This document shows positions 9,544 to 17,754 of a stretch of 32,081 bases of DNA, piece by piece. The DNA lies in assembly GCA_018697205.1 (NCBI GenBank), contig JABHTG010000032.1, positions 1 through 32,081 of the forward strand. The letters are read 5' to 3'. This DNA comes from Nitrospina sp. (GTDB lineage Bacteria; Nitrospinota; Nitrospinia; Nitrospinales; VA-1). The translations under genes were made by a program, and so were the position numbers. Positions within the stretch are counted from its first letter, which is position 1. Each line of letters starts with the position of its first letter. The notes beneath the pieces are model-generated. The model saw only the letters and a list, made by a program, of their open reading frames with translations. It ran no database searches and was not told the DNA's origin.

Positions 9544-10464
9544 TCATCCTTCATAATCAAGCTGAGCAGATTTTAAAATTTCAAATACTAAATCATCAAA
9601 TTTTATTCCAGATTGCTTTGCAGCCATCGGCAAAAGACTTGTCTCCGTCATTCCAGGTATAGTGTTCATTTCCAGAACATAAGGTACTCCCTCGGCATCC
9701 AGTATCACATCAACCCGCGGCATTCCATTTCCTCTTAAAACACGATAAACTCTCTTAGCAATATCTTCGCAACTTCGAATTTCTTCATAGCTAAGCTCTG
9801 CAGGGCAGACATATTCTGTTCTCCCGCTAGTATACTTTGATTCATAATCATAAAATCCAGATTTTGGCTGAATCTGTACAATAGGCATGGGTTGTTCTCC
9901 ATTCATTCCAATAGCTAGCAACTTACCTTCAATGAATTTCTCTACCAGAATTTCTTTTGAATAACGGAATGCTAGGCCTAAAGCTACGTCCCATTCTTTT
10001 TCTTCTCTCACAATACTAACCCCTATACTTGATCCTTGATTCGAAGGCTTTACTACCACCGGGTAATCTAGGACCCGCTCCTGATTTTTTTTTTCTTCAC
10101 AACAAAAAACCTGATAGTCGGCTGTAGGGATTTTATTAAACTTAAAAATTTCTTTTGACTTGATCTTGTCGTACGCTAATGCACTAGCTAAAACCCCCGA
10201 ACCTGTATAAGGTATTTTTGCATACTCGAGTAATCCTTGAATAGAGCCGTCCTCTCCATAAACCCCATGCAAAACAATAAATGCTATATCAATTTTATTT
10301 TTTTTTAGTTCAAATGCGATGTTCTTATTTACATCAATCCCAACTCCATTGAAGCCTTTTCTTTTTAACGCTTCCAATACGGCACTACCTGATGCAAGTG
10401 AAACTTCACGTTCAGGAGATAAGCCTCCCATTAAAACTCCAATTATTTTTTCTTTAATTCCCAT
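9544..10464 (-). CDS. ddl: D-alanine--D-alanine ligase
   Basis: ATP-grasp ligase that makes the D-Ala-D-Ala dipeptide used by MurF. The 306-residue length is that of DdlB-type enzymes. Seen are the N-terminal VLMGGLSPEREVSLASG, LHGVYGEDGSIQGLLEY, the ATP-binding VVVKPSNQGSSIGVSIV, the catalytic RVDVILDAEGVPYVLEMNTIPGMTETSLLP with its magnesium-binding Glu and Asn, and the C-terminal helix. It lies between murB and ftsQ as in many Gram-negative dcw clusters, 18 bp after murB. No strong ribosome site is visible. Confidence 0.97.
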   Translation of the reverse strand: MGIKEKIIGVLMGGLSPEREVSLASGSAVLEALKRKGFNGVGIDVNKNIAFELKKNKIDIAFIVLHGVYGEDGSIQGLLEYAKIPYTGSGVLASALAYDKIKSKEIFKFNKIPTADYQVFCCEEKKNQERVLDYPVVVKPSNQGSSIGVSIVREEKEWDVALGLAFRYSKEILVEKFIEGKLLAIGMNGEQPMPIVQIQPKSGFYDYESKYTSGRTEYVCPAELSYEEIRSCEDIAKRVYRVLRGNGMPRVDVILDAEGVPYVLEMNTIPGMTETSLLPMAAKQSGIKFDDLVFEILKSAQLDYEG

Positions 10465-10482
10465 CGTGTACTTATTGACAAA

Positions 10483-11532
10483 TTAAATAACTACAATTTC
10501 CTGTTCTAACTTGACACCACTCTTTTCTTCAACCACATCTTTAATATGTTTAATTAGTCGAACCACATCGTCCGCAGAAGCACCCCCTTTGTTTACTATA
10601 AAATTGGCATGCTTTATTGATACACTGGCTCCTCCAATTCGAAAACCTTTTAATCCAGCGGACTCAATTAAAGATCCAGCTTTTTTACCAGGTGGATTTT
10701 TGAAAATTGAACCAGAGTTTGGCATATTCAATGGCTGTGTTGAGCCTCGTCGTGTTAAGTACTTATCTATTTCGCGATGAATATCGACAATTCTTCCTTT
10801 TTCTAATTCTAGTTCAGCTTCAATTACTATCCCATCATTTACTGGGAACGTGGTTTTTCTATAAGCAAACGCCATCTCATTCTTACTATATGTCTTGATC
10901 TCTCCATCAAGAGTCATAAACTTTATACTACGAAGAACATGGCTAATTTCAGCACCTTCTGCCCCAGCATTCATTACAATAGACCCTCCGACAGAGCCTG
11001 GGATACCAACAAAATTCTCTATACCCTTTAAACCATAACGTGCTGTAAACTTAGCCAAGTAGGACAACTTAACACCACCATCTACTTGAATAACTGCTTT
11101 ATCTTTACCATCCAACGACTTATAAAACACAGGTCGTTTTATTAATTTAAAACAGTTCTTTAATGAAATTACAATACCTCGTATACCTTGATCTCGAACA
11201 AGAGTATTAGTTCCTTCTCCGATAATCCAAACAGGACTACTCCCGCGATTCTTTAAAACTATTTGTAAATCTCTCAAATTAGCAGGCAAAATAAAGATAT
11301 CTGCCGGCCCTCCAATCCGCATCGAAGTGTATTTTGACATCATTTCGTCATATAGAACTTCACCTTTGATCTTATTTTGAAATGAAAAAGAAAGATTCAT
11401 ATTTTTTCTCTGCGTGATTTTTCTCCCCAGAATAGTTCTAGGTAAGTCCAGACTATTCCTCATGGGAAGTTTATAATCAGTTCCAGTATGTGCGTAGCGT
11501 ATTAATTTTTGTTTCCAATGTCCGCTCAGCAT
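10483..11532 (-). CDS. murB: UDP-N-acetylenolpyruvoylglucosamine reductase MurB with an N-terminal extension
   Basis: FAD/NADPH enzyme that converts UDP-GlcNAc-enolpyruvate to UDP-MurNAc. The FAD-binding core starts near residue 60 (KYTSMRIGGPADIFILP), with VWIIGEGTNTLV and GIENFVGIPGSVGGSIVMNAGAEG after it. The C-terminal domain has FAYRKTTF and PNSGSIFKNP, including the catalytic serine, and GASVSIKHANFIVNKGGA. At 349 residues it carries about 44 extra basic residues at the N-terminus (MLSGHWKQKLIRY onward). A conventional start would be ATG at 11398-11400 (MNLSFSFQNK), with only weak AGAG upstream. I kept ATG 11532 because GAGGAGGAG at 11542-11550 sits 9 bases before it and overlaps the murC stop. 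Confidence 0.95.
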   Translation of the reverse strand: MLSGHWKQKLIRYAHTGTDYKLPMRNSLDLPRTILGRKITQRKNMNLSFSFQNKIKGEVLYDEMMSKYTSMRIGGPADIFILPANLRDLQIVLKNRGSSPVWIIGEGTNTLVRDQGIRGIVISLKNCFKLIKRPVFYKSLDGKDKAVIQVDGGVKLSYLAKFTARYGLKGIENFVGIPGSVGGSIVMNAGAEGAEISHVLRSIKFMTLDGEIKTYSKNEMAFAYRKTTFPVNDGIVIEAELELEKGRIVDIHREIDKYLTRRGSTQPLNMPNSGSIFKNPPGKKAGSLIESAGLKGFRIGGASVSIKHANFIVNKGGASADDVVRLIKHIKDVVEEKSGVKLEQEIVVI

Positions 11533-11541
11533 AAGAACAAA

Positions 11542-11550
11542 CTCCTCCTC
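11542..11550 (-). promoter_or_regulatory. Strong ribosome binding site fixing the long murB start
   Basis: GAGGAGGAG on the minus strand ends 9 bases before ATG 11532 and overlaps the murC stop codon. It is one of the strongest Shine-Dalgarno sequences in the window and argues for translation of the 44-residue MurB extension and for coupling to murC. Confidence 0.6.
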
Positions 11551-12944
11551 TAATTTATAATTAGTTTTTTAGAAACTCTGGTAGTCAAGAAATCTCTACC
11601 AAGCTTCCACACATCTCCTGCACCCAATGTGATTAATATGTCACCAGGCCTTATAAGAAACTCCAATTCCTCATTTAACTTATTTAGATTTTTAATATAT
11701 TTAGCATTTTTATGGCCGCACTCACGTACGCCATCGACGATGTTACTTGCATGCACATTATCCAAAGGACTTTCTCCTGCTGAGAAAATGTCTATAACAA
11801 GCAAATGGTCTGCATCATTAAATGCAGACCAGAAGTCCTTCATCAAAAACTTAGTTCGCGAATATCTATGAGGCTGAAACAAGACAACCAATCTGCTAGC
11901 AGGCCAAACTTCTTTTGCCGTTTTTAAAGATGCCCTTATCTCAACTGGGTGATGACCATAGTCATCTACTAAAATTAATTCATTTGATTGGTTTACGATT
12001 TCAAACCTTCTTTGAACTCCTTCAAATTGGAGAAGTGAATTTGCTATTGTTTTAAAATCTAGATCTAATTCCATTCCAACTGCAACAGCAGCAAGTGTAT
12101 TAAGTACATTATGCTGCCCTAGTGCTCCTGATCGAATTCGCCCTAGATCTTCTCCAAAATGAAATACATTAAAATATGTTTTTAATCCATCAATTGAAAT
12201 ATTTCGCGCCGTATAATCGGCCTGTGAACTTAACCCGTAGGTAATATATCTTTTTTCAATACTCGGAATCAGAGACTGTATATTAGGATCATCAAGACAT
12301 AAAATAGCTGAACCATAAAATGGAATTTTATTAATAAACTTGAGAAAGGTGTCTTTCATGTTTTCTAATGTTTGATAAAACTCCATATGCTCCTCATCAA
12401 GAGTTGTTACTACGGCAATAGAAGGTGAAAGCCTCAAAAATGAACCGTCACTTTCATCAGCTTCTGCTACTAAAAACTTACTCTGTCCGAGCTTGGCATG
12501 GCTTCCAGTATTTTTCAACCGCCCTCCTATAATCACGGTTGGGTCTAACTCGCCGCCAGCTAGGACTGTAGACACAAGTGAAGTTGTGGTAGTTTTACCG
12601 TGAGTCCCAGCGATAGCAATTCCATACTTCATACGCATCAGTTCTGCGAGCATTTCTGCGCGAGGGATCACCGGGGTCATAATCTCCTTTGCTAAAGTTA
12701 TTTCAGGATTATCTAAACCTATAGCGCTAGACATCACAACAACTTGTGCACCTTTAATATTTTCAGATTTATGTTTAAAAAATATTTTGGCACCGATTTG
12801 CTCTAAATGACTCGTTACAGGAGTTGAATTTGTATCAGAACCACTTACTTCATAACCTTGATTAATTAGAACCTCAGCTATTCCACTCATACCTGACCCT
12901 CCTATTCCGACAAAGTGGATTCTTTTGGTTTTTCCTAGAAGCAT
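11550..12944 (-). CDS. murC: UDP-N-acetylmuramate--L-alanine ligase MurC
   Basis: Adds L-Ala to UDP-MurNAc, the first amino acid of the stem peptide. The 464 residues have the N-terminal UDP-binding fold HFVGIGGSGMSGIAEVL, the P-loop AGTHGKTTT (about 112-120), the EADESDGSF segment that binds magnesium and substrate, the DDYGHHPVEIRASL signature and the C-terminal domain with FQPHRYSRT. This is the full three-domain Mur ligase. The start overlaps the murG stop by 10 bp, so translation is probably coupled. Confidence 0.98.
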   Translation of the reverse strand: MLLGKTKRIHFVGIGGSGMSGIAEVLINQGYEVSGSDTNSTPVTSHLEQIGAKIFFKHKSENIKGAQVVVMSSAIGLDNPEITLAKEIMTPVIPRAEMLAELMRMKYGIAIAGTHGKTTTTSLVSTVLAGGELDPTVIIGGRLKNTGSHAKLGQSKFLVAEADESDGSFLRLSPSIAVVTTLDEEHMEFYQTLENMKDTFLKFINKIPFYGSAILCLDDPNIQSLIPSIEKRYITYGLSSQADYTARNISIDGLKTYFNVFHFGEDLGRIRSGALGQHNVLNTLAAVAVGMELDLDFKTIANSLLQFEGVQRRFEIVNQSNELILVDDYGHHPVEIRASLKTAKEVWPASRLVVLFQPHRYSRTKFLMKDFWSAFNDADHLLVIDIFSAGESPLDNVHASNIVDGVRECGHKNAKYIKNLNKLNEELEFLIRPGDILITLGAGDVWKLGRDFLTTRVSKKLIIN

Positions 12945-14080
12945 GACAAAACATGTTTATTTTTTAGCTCGTTATTATTATCTTTTTTTTTTTCTTTACT
13001 CATTAACTCTAAACAAATTTTTCGCACTTTTTCAGATCCATCTCGAATACCAAGGCGGTAACTATTGTTTTCCATCATCATTAGGGTCTCCGGTTCATCC
13101 ATAGCTTTTTTAATCGATTTTGCGAGTCGATCCCCGCAAATTTCTTTATCCAAAATTATCTCTCCTGCATTAGCAGTCTTCATAACCCTAGCATTATGTT
13201 CCTGATGATTATTTGCTGCATAAGGGAAAGGAATAAGAGTAGAAACTTTTCCTACTGCCGTAACTTCAGCAAGGGTTGTCGCACCGGATCTGCATATAAT
13301 AAGAGAAGCCAACCGATATCTCTCAGGCATATCAGTAATAAATGGCATAACATTGGATGAGAATCCTTTCTCACTATATTTTTTTTTTACATTTTCATAA
13401 TCGGCGTCACCTGTCTGATGTGTAATATAGAGGTTATCTTTTCTTTCAGACAAAAGATCTAAGGCTTCAATCATAGCCATATTGATCGAGTGCGCCCCTT
13501 GACTCCCACCTAAAACTAATATTCCGAAAGGTTTTTTTGAAGTAGGAGAAAATTTTTCTTTCGACTGGCAAAGTTTTTCATCAATCATATTTCCTGTCAC
13601 GTCGACTTTTTCTTTAGAAAAAAATTTTTTAGATTCTTCATAAGATACTGCCACTTTATCTGCAATTTTTCCCAATAGTTTATTTGCCATACCAGGAAAT
13701 GAGTTTTGCTCATGAATTAGAGTTGGGATACGTAAGAGCCAAGCCGAAAAAACTAATGGAGCTGACACATAACCACCAACACCCACAACTAAATTTGGAC
13801 GATTACAAATTAAAAAACCTATTGATTGAACACCCCCCACCATAAGCTTTAACAATGAAATCCATTTATCAAGCCCTTTCTTACCCAACAAACCGGCAGA
13901 GATAATAGTTTTTAATCTAAAGCCTTCCTTAGGAAGAACCTTCGATTCAATTCCTTTTTTAGTTCCTACGAATAAAATTTCTATCGTCATATCACTTTTC
14001 CTAAGTGCCTTTGCGAGAGCTATCCCTGGAAACAAATGGCCTCCAGTACCTCCCCCTGCAATCAAAACTTTTCGTGTCAT
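12935..14080 (-). CDS. murG: UDP-GlcNAc:lipid I GlcNAc transferase MurG
   Basis: Peripheral GT-B glycosyltransferase on the inner face of the membrane that converts lipid I to lipid II. The 381-residue protein has the first G-loop GGGTGGHLFPGIALA, the LIHEQNSFPGMANK block, the second-domain G-loop LVLGGSQGAHSIN, and ICRSGATTLAEV with PFPYAANNHQEHNA, which bind UDP-GlcNAc. A lysine- and asparagine-rich tail (KKKDNNNELKNK) is extra relative to the core. It starts 10 bp after ftsW and overlaps murC by 10 bp. Confidence 0.98.
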   Translation of the reverse strand: MTRKVLIAGGGTGGHLFPGIALAKALRKSDMTIEILFVGTKKGIESKVLPKEGFRLKTIISAGLLGKKGLDKWISLLKLMVGGVQSIGFLICNRPNLVVGVGGYVSAPLVFSAWLLRIPTLIHEQNSFPGMANKLLGKIADKVAVSYEESKKFFSKEKVDVTGNMIDEKLCQSKEKFSPTSKKPFGILVLGGSQGAHSINMAMIEALDLLSERKDNLYITHQTGDADYENVKKKYSEKGFSSNVMPFITDMPERYRLASLIICRSGATTLAEVTAVGKVSTLIPFPYAANNHQEHNARVMKTANAGEIILDKEICGDRLAKSIKKAMDEPETLMMMENNSYRLGIRDGSEKVRKICLELMSKEKKKDNNNELKNKHVLSCF

Positions 14081-14090
14081 AACCCGTAGA

Positions 14091-15224
14091 TCAATTTTGA
14101 ATCAGCTTTCCTGAAATATTCAGCAAAACTCCTATTGAAAGCATTAAAACTATCAACGATGACCCCCCCATACTTACAAAGGGAAGTGTCAGTCCTTTAG
14201 TTGGCAATAAGCCCACAGTCACCCCCATATTCATAAATGCTTGAACACCTATTAAAAGAGTCAAACCAATAGCTACATGGGTGCCAAAAGAATCCTTAGC
14301 ATAGTATGCGATAACAAACCCTCTCCAAATTAATATTAAAAAAAGAGAAATAATTACCATAACTCCTAAAAACCCAAGCTCTTCACCAATTACCGAAAAA
14401 ATAAAATCTGTATGTGCCTCTGGAAGATAAAAAAGTTTTTGACTACTGCTACCTATTCCAGAACCAAATATTCCGCCACGTCCAAATGCATAAAAAGATT
14501 GAACAACTTGAAAGCCCGAATTTGTCTCATGTTCCCATGGATTCAAAAATGCAATTATCCTTCGTTGGCGATACTCAGCATTCATAACTGCCAAAGCAAC
14601 AAAAGGAATAATAGCTAAAATCGAATAAATTAAGAACTTTGAACGTAGCCCCGCTATCATCAGCATTGCAAAGGTGACAATACATATAATCATTGCGGTA
14701 CCAAAATCTGGTTGAAATAAAATGGGAACAAAGAAAAAACCAAGAACAATTAATTTTGGCAAGTAACCATAGGCAAAGTTTTTTAATTGATCAGACCTCT
14801 TTACTAATGACTTGGCTATAAAAATTATTAAAGCAAATTTAGCGAGCTCTGAGGGTTGAAAAGTAAATCCGCCTAGCATCAACCATCTCCTTGCTCCTCC
14901 AACTTCTTTCCCAAGACCAGGCATCATCACTGCCAATAGCATTAGAAATGTTACTCCCATAATGTAATAAGCATATTTTTCTAGGCCACGATAATCAATT
15001 TCGCGCGCCAGCAACATCAGCACTCCCCCTAGAAATACCCAGACTAACTGGCGTTTAAGAAAGTAGTAAGCATCGTTATATTTTTCCATCGCATACACAC
15101 CACTAGAACTAAACACCATTACAAGACCAATTAAAACTAGCACGATAATTGTAACAAGAAGTATTGAATCGCAATGAAGCTGTTTATATTTTATACAGCG
15201 CAAATTTTTCTCCAGAAAACTCAT
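14091..15224 (-). CDS. ftsW: Septal peptidoglycan polymerase FtsW (SEDS family)
   Basis: Multipass glycosyltransferase that polymerises lipid II at the septum together with FtsI. The 377 residues contain about ten hydrophobic segments and SEDS landmarks: GGARRWLMLGGFTFQPSELAK, FQPDFGTAMI with the catalytic-loop Asp, FYAFGRGGIFGSGIGSS, EAHTDFIFSVIGEELGFLG, and GLLPTKGLTLPFVSMGGSS near the end. It is next to murG, as in Gram-negative dcw clusters. FtsW is preferred to RodA because of this position and the FtsW-like N-terminus. A 91-bp gap with a hairpin separates it from murD, unusually long for this cluster. Confidence 0.97.
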   Translation of the reverse strand: MSFLEKNLRCIKYKQLHCDSILLVTIIVLVLIGLVMVFSSSGVYAMEKYNDAYYFLKRQLVWVFLGGVLMLLAREIDYRGLEKYAYYIMGVTFLMLLAVMMPGLGKEVGGARRWLMLGGFTFQPSELAKFALIIFIAKSLVKRSDQLKNFAYGYLPKLIVLGFFFVPILFQPDFGTAMIICIVTFAMLMIAGLRSKFLIYSILAIIPFVALAVMNAEYRQRRIIAFLNPWEHETNSGFQVVQSFYAFGRGGIFGSGIGSSSQKLFYLPEAHTDFIFSVIGEELGFLGVMVIISLFLILIWRGFVIAYYAKDSFGTHVAIGLTLLIGVQAFMNMGVTVGLLPTKGLTLPFVSMGGSSLIVLMLSIGVLLNISGKLIQN

Positions 15225-15230
15225 TCTAAT

Positions 15231-15250
15231 ATCAGGACAATGTCACTGAT
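15231..15250 (-). promoter_or_regulatory. Hairpin just upstream of ftsW
   Basis: Arms ATCAGGAC (15231-15238) and GTC-A-CTGAT (15242-15250) pair over 8 bp with one bulged base and a 3-nt loop. The hairpin ends 6 bases before the ftsW start, where no clear Shine-Dalgarno is seen. No U run follows the stem in the direction of transcription, so it does not look like a terminator. Confidence 0.4.
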
Positions 15251-15315
15251 CAAAAAAACCGTAAAGAACTAATTTTATAATTCTCATTACTAACTTACAT
15301 AAAAATAAAAATGGA

Positions 15316-16650
15316 TTAAAGCTGACCCACAATTATTTTAAATCGATCTCCTCGCTCAATAAAATTTTCGAACATATCAAAACTAGAGCACCCAGGTGAC
15401 AGCAATACAATATCTCCCGAGATTGCTTTTCTCATAGCACGCTTAATAGCATCTTCCATATCCACGGCATCTTCGCAATCAAACGACCCATTAAGAATTT
15501 CGCGGATTTTATTTTTTGTTTCTCCTAGAAGAACCAAGTGTTTGACCTTTTTTTTAAACACTGCTTTTAAAGCTTGAAAGTCTCCGCCCTTATCTTTACC
15601 ACCTGCAATTAAAATAATTGGACGAGAAAAAGCTTTCAATGACTTACACAAAGCTCCCACATTCGTTCCCTTGGAATCGTTTATAAAATCTACTCCACCA
15701 ACTGTTCTCACCCATTCGATTCTATGGGCCAAGCCTTTAAATTTAGCTATAGTCTTAAAAATCTCATCTTTAGATATATTAAGAATTGTTGCTACAGCCA
15801 CCGCGCCTAATAAATTTTCAATCTGGAATTTTATTGGTGGACTTAAATCATCTACTGAGAAAAAATATTTTTTATCTTTATTAAAGCAGCTGGTAATTAT
15901 TTTTTTTTCTAGATATATTCCTGTTTCAATTTTTTCAACAAGACTAAATAAAACTTTTTTTGCCTTACTAAGCACTCCCTGTTTCATAACGTTTTCATCA
16001 TCTTTATTAAGAATCAGAATATCCTCTTCTTTCTGAAAAGAAGAAATCATTCCCTTTAGATTTGAATATTCTTCAAAATTTTTATGACGATCTAAATGAT
16101 CTGGCGTAATGTTAAGCATTAACGCGATTTTAGGACGAAATGTTTTAATACCTTCTAATTGGAAGGTTGATACTTCTAAAATAAAATAATCAACGGGATC
16201 TTCTTTAAGAAGATCGATAAATGGTGTTCCTAGATTTCCACCGACAGAAACTTTTTTACCCGCTTGTTTCAAAATATTCCCTATAAGAGTTGTCACAGTT
16301 GATTTTCCGTTTGTGCCAGTTACAGCAATGATAGGTGTTTGAGTAAAACGTGAAGCAAGTTCTATTTCGCTAATTATCTCCACTCCTTGCTTGTGAGATT
16401 TTTCTAAAAATGATGAATTAATATCTACTCCTGGACTAAGCACTATCAAATCAGAAATTAAAGGGACTTCAGAGCATTCAAAAAGCATTTTCAATCCCGT
16501 GTTCAAAGAGAGAATATTTTTTTTAAGCTTAGCCCGTGGTCTAGAGTCAATAATAGTAACAAAGGCTTTCTTGGAGACTAAAAAGTTTGCTGTGGCTATT
16601 CCTGTATGCCCCATCCCCACAACTGTTATATGTTTTTTCTCTAGTAACAT
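15316..16650 (-). CDS. murD: UDP-MurNAc-L-alanine--D-glutamate ligase MurD
   Basis: Adds D-Glu to UDP-MurNAc-L-Ala in the cytoplasm. The 444 residues show the N-terminal VVGMGHTGIATANFL, the P-loop VTGTNGKSTVT (about 110-120), LEVSTFQLE, MLNITPDHLDRH, NDSKGTNVGA and the C-terminal LLSPGCSSFDMFENFIERGDRF. All three Mur ligase domains are complete. It starts 2 bp after mraY with AAGG close upstream. The region is markedly AT-rich with many Lys codons but the frame is intact. Confidence 0.98.
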   Translation of the reverse strand: MLLEKKHITVVGMGHTGIATANFLVSKKAFVTIIDSRPRAKLKKNILSLNTGLKMLFECSEVPLISDLIVLSPGVDINSSFLEKSHKQGVEIISEIELASRFTQTPIIAVTGTNGKSTVTTLIGNILKQAGKKVSVGGNLGTPFIDLLKEDPVDYFILEVSTFQLEGIKTFRPKIALMLNITPDHLDRHKNFEEYSNLKGMISSFQKEEDILILNKDDENVMKQGVLSKAKKVLFSLVEKIETGIYLEKKIITSCFNKDKKYFFSVDDLSPPIKFQIENLLGAVAVATILNISKDEIFKTIAKFKGLAHRIEWVRTVGGVDFINDSKGTNVGALCKSLKAFSRPIILIAGGKDKGGDFQALKAVFKKKVKHLVLLGETKNKIREILNGSFDCEDAVDMEDAIKRAMRKAISGDIVLLSPGCSSFDMFENFIERGDRFKIIVGQL

Positions 16651-16652
16651 TA

Positions 16653-17738
16653 TTACCTTAATTTTAATGTGCTCAGACTGATCATTGCTAGAACTACAGC
16701 AACTATCCAGAAACGGACAATTACCTTTGGCTCTGCCCAGCCAGAATGCTCAAAGTGATGATGCAAGGGCGCCATTTTAAACAATCTTTTTCCACCGGTA
16801 TATTTAAAGTAAGCGACTTGGATGATTACAGATAGAGCCTCTATTACAAATATTCCACCAACCAACAAAAGAAGAAGTTCATGTTTTGTTATAACGGCTA
16901 TTGTTCCTAATAGCCCTCCTAACGATAATGATCCTACATCTCCCATGAATATTTGCGCAGGATAGGAGTTAAACCAAAGAAAACCTAGACTGGCACCAAT
17001 TACAGCCGAACTAAATACAGCTATTTCACCTGCATCTTTAATATGTTGAATGCGAAGATACTCAGCAAACTTAAAATGACCACAAACATATAGAATTAGG
17101 GTGTAGGTTATAGTGGCGACGATAATAGGACCAATTGCCAATCCATCAAGGCCATCGGTGAGGTTTACTGCATTTGATGTTCCTACAATTGTAAATACGA
17201 TTAGAAGTAGATACCAGACACCTAGATCTGGTTGAAACTCTTTAAAAAAAGGAATGTATAAACGGGTTGCATACTCACTCCGATTTGGATCAAAGTAAAT
17301 CAAGTAAACACCTATAGCTAGACTCAATAAAATTTGAAAAATTAATTTTACTCTCGCCGTCATTCCCTTATTTTTTTTTAACTTCATATAATCATCTACA
17401 AATCCTATCAGACCAAAACCGATAGTAGCTAAAAGTATCAGCCATACATAAGGATTTGTCAGGTTTGCCCAAAGAAGAGTTGAGGCTATTAAAGTTGATA
17501 GGATAAGAAGCCCTCCCATAGTAGGAGTACCAGACTTAACAGCATGACTTTCGGGTCCGTCATCACGAATTTTCTCTTCTACCTGAAACAATCTAAGCAT
17601 ACGGATCATCATCCCCCCCATAAGCATACTAAATATCAAAGCTGTGATACCAGAATAGGCAGACCTAAAGGTGATGTATCGAAATACATTTAAAAATGAA
17701 TAATCAGAACTTAGTGGATAAAAAATATGGTAAAGCAT
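16653..17738 (-). CDS. mraY: Phospho-MurNAc-pentapeptide translocase MraY
   Basis: Integral membrane enzyme that links phospho-MurNAc-pentapeptide to undecaprenyl phosphate, forming lipid I. The 361 residues contain about ten membrane helices and the family motifs PTMGGLLIL, the Asp-Asp pair of GFVDDYMKLKKNKGM, NAVNLTDGLDGLAIG, LGFLWFNSYPAQIFMGDVGSLSLGG and the histidine motif MAPLHHHFE. The N-terminus follows the Gram-negative pattern. It lies between murF (16 bp upstream) and murD (2 bp downstream). Confidence 0.98.
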   Translation of the reverse strand: MLYHIFYPLSSDYSFLNVFRYITFRSAYSGITALIFSMLMGGMMIRMLRLFQVEEKIRDDGPESHAVKSGTPTMGGLLILSTLIASTLLWANLTNPYVWLILLATIGFGLIGFVDDYMKLKKNKGMTARVKLIFQILLSLAIGVYLIYFDPNRSEYATRLYIPFFKEFQPDLGVWYLLLIVFTIVGTSNAVNLTDGLDGLAIGPIIVATITYTLILYVCGHFKFAEYLRIQHIKDAGEIAVFSSAVIGASLGFLWFNSYPAQIFMGDVGSLSLGGLLGTIAVITKHELLLLLVGGIFVIEALSVIIQVAYFKYTGGKRLFKMAPLHHHFEHSGWAEPKVIVRFWIVAVVLAMISLSTLKLR

Positions 17739-17754
17739 AATTTAATGAGTCCTT

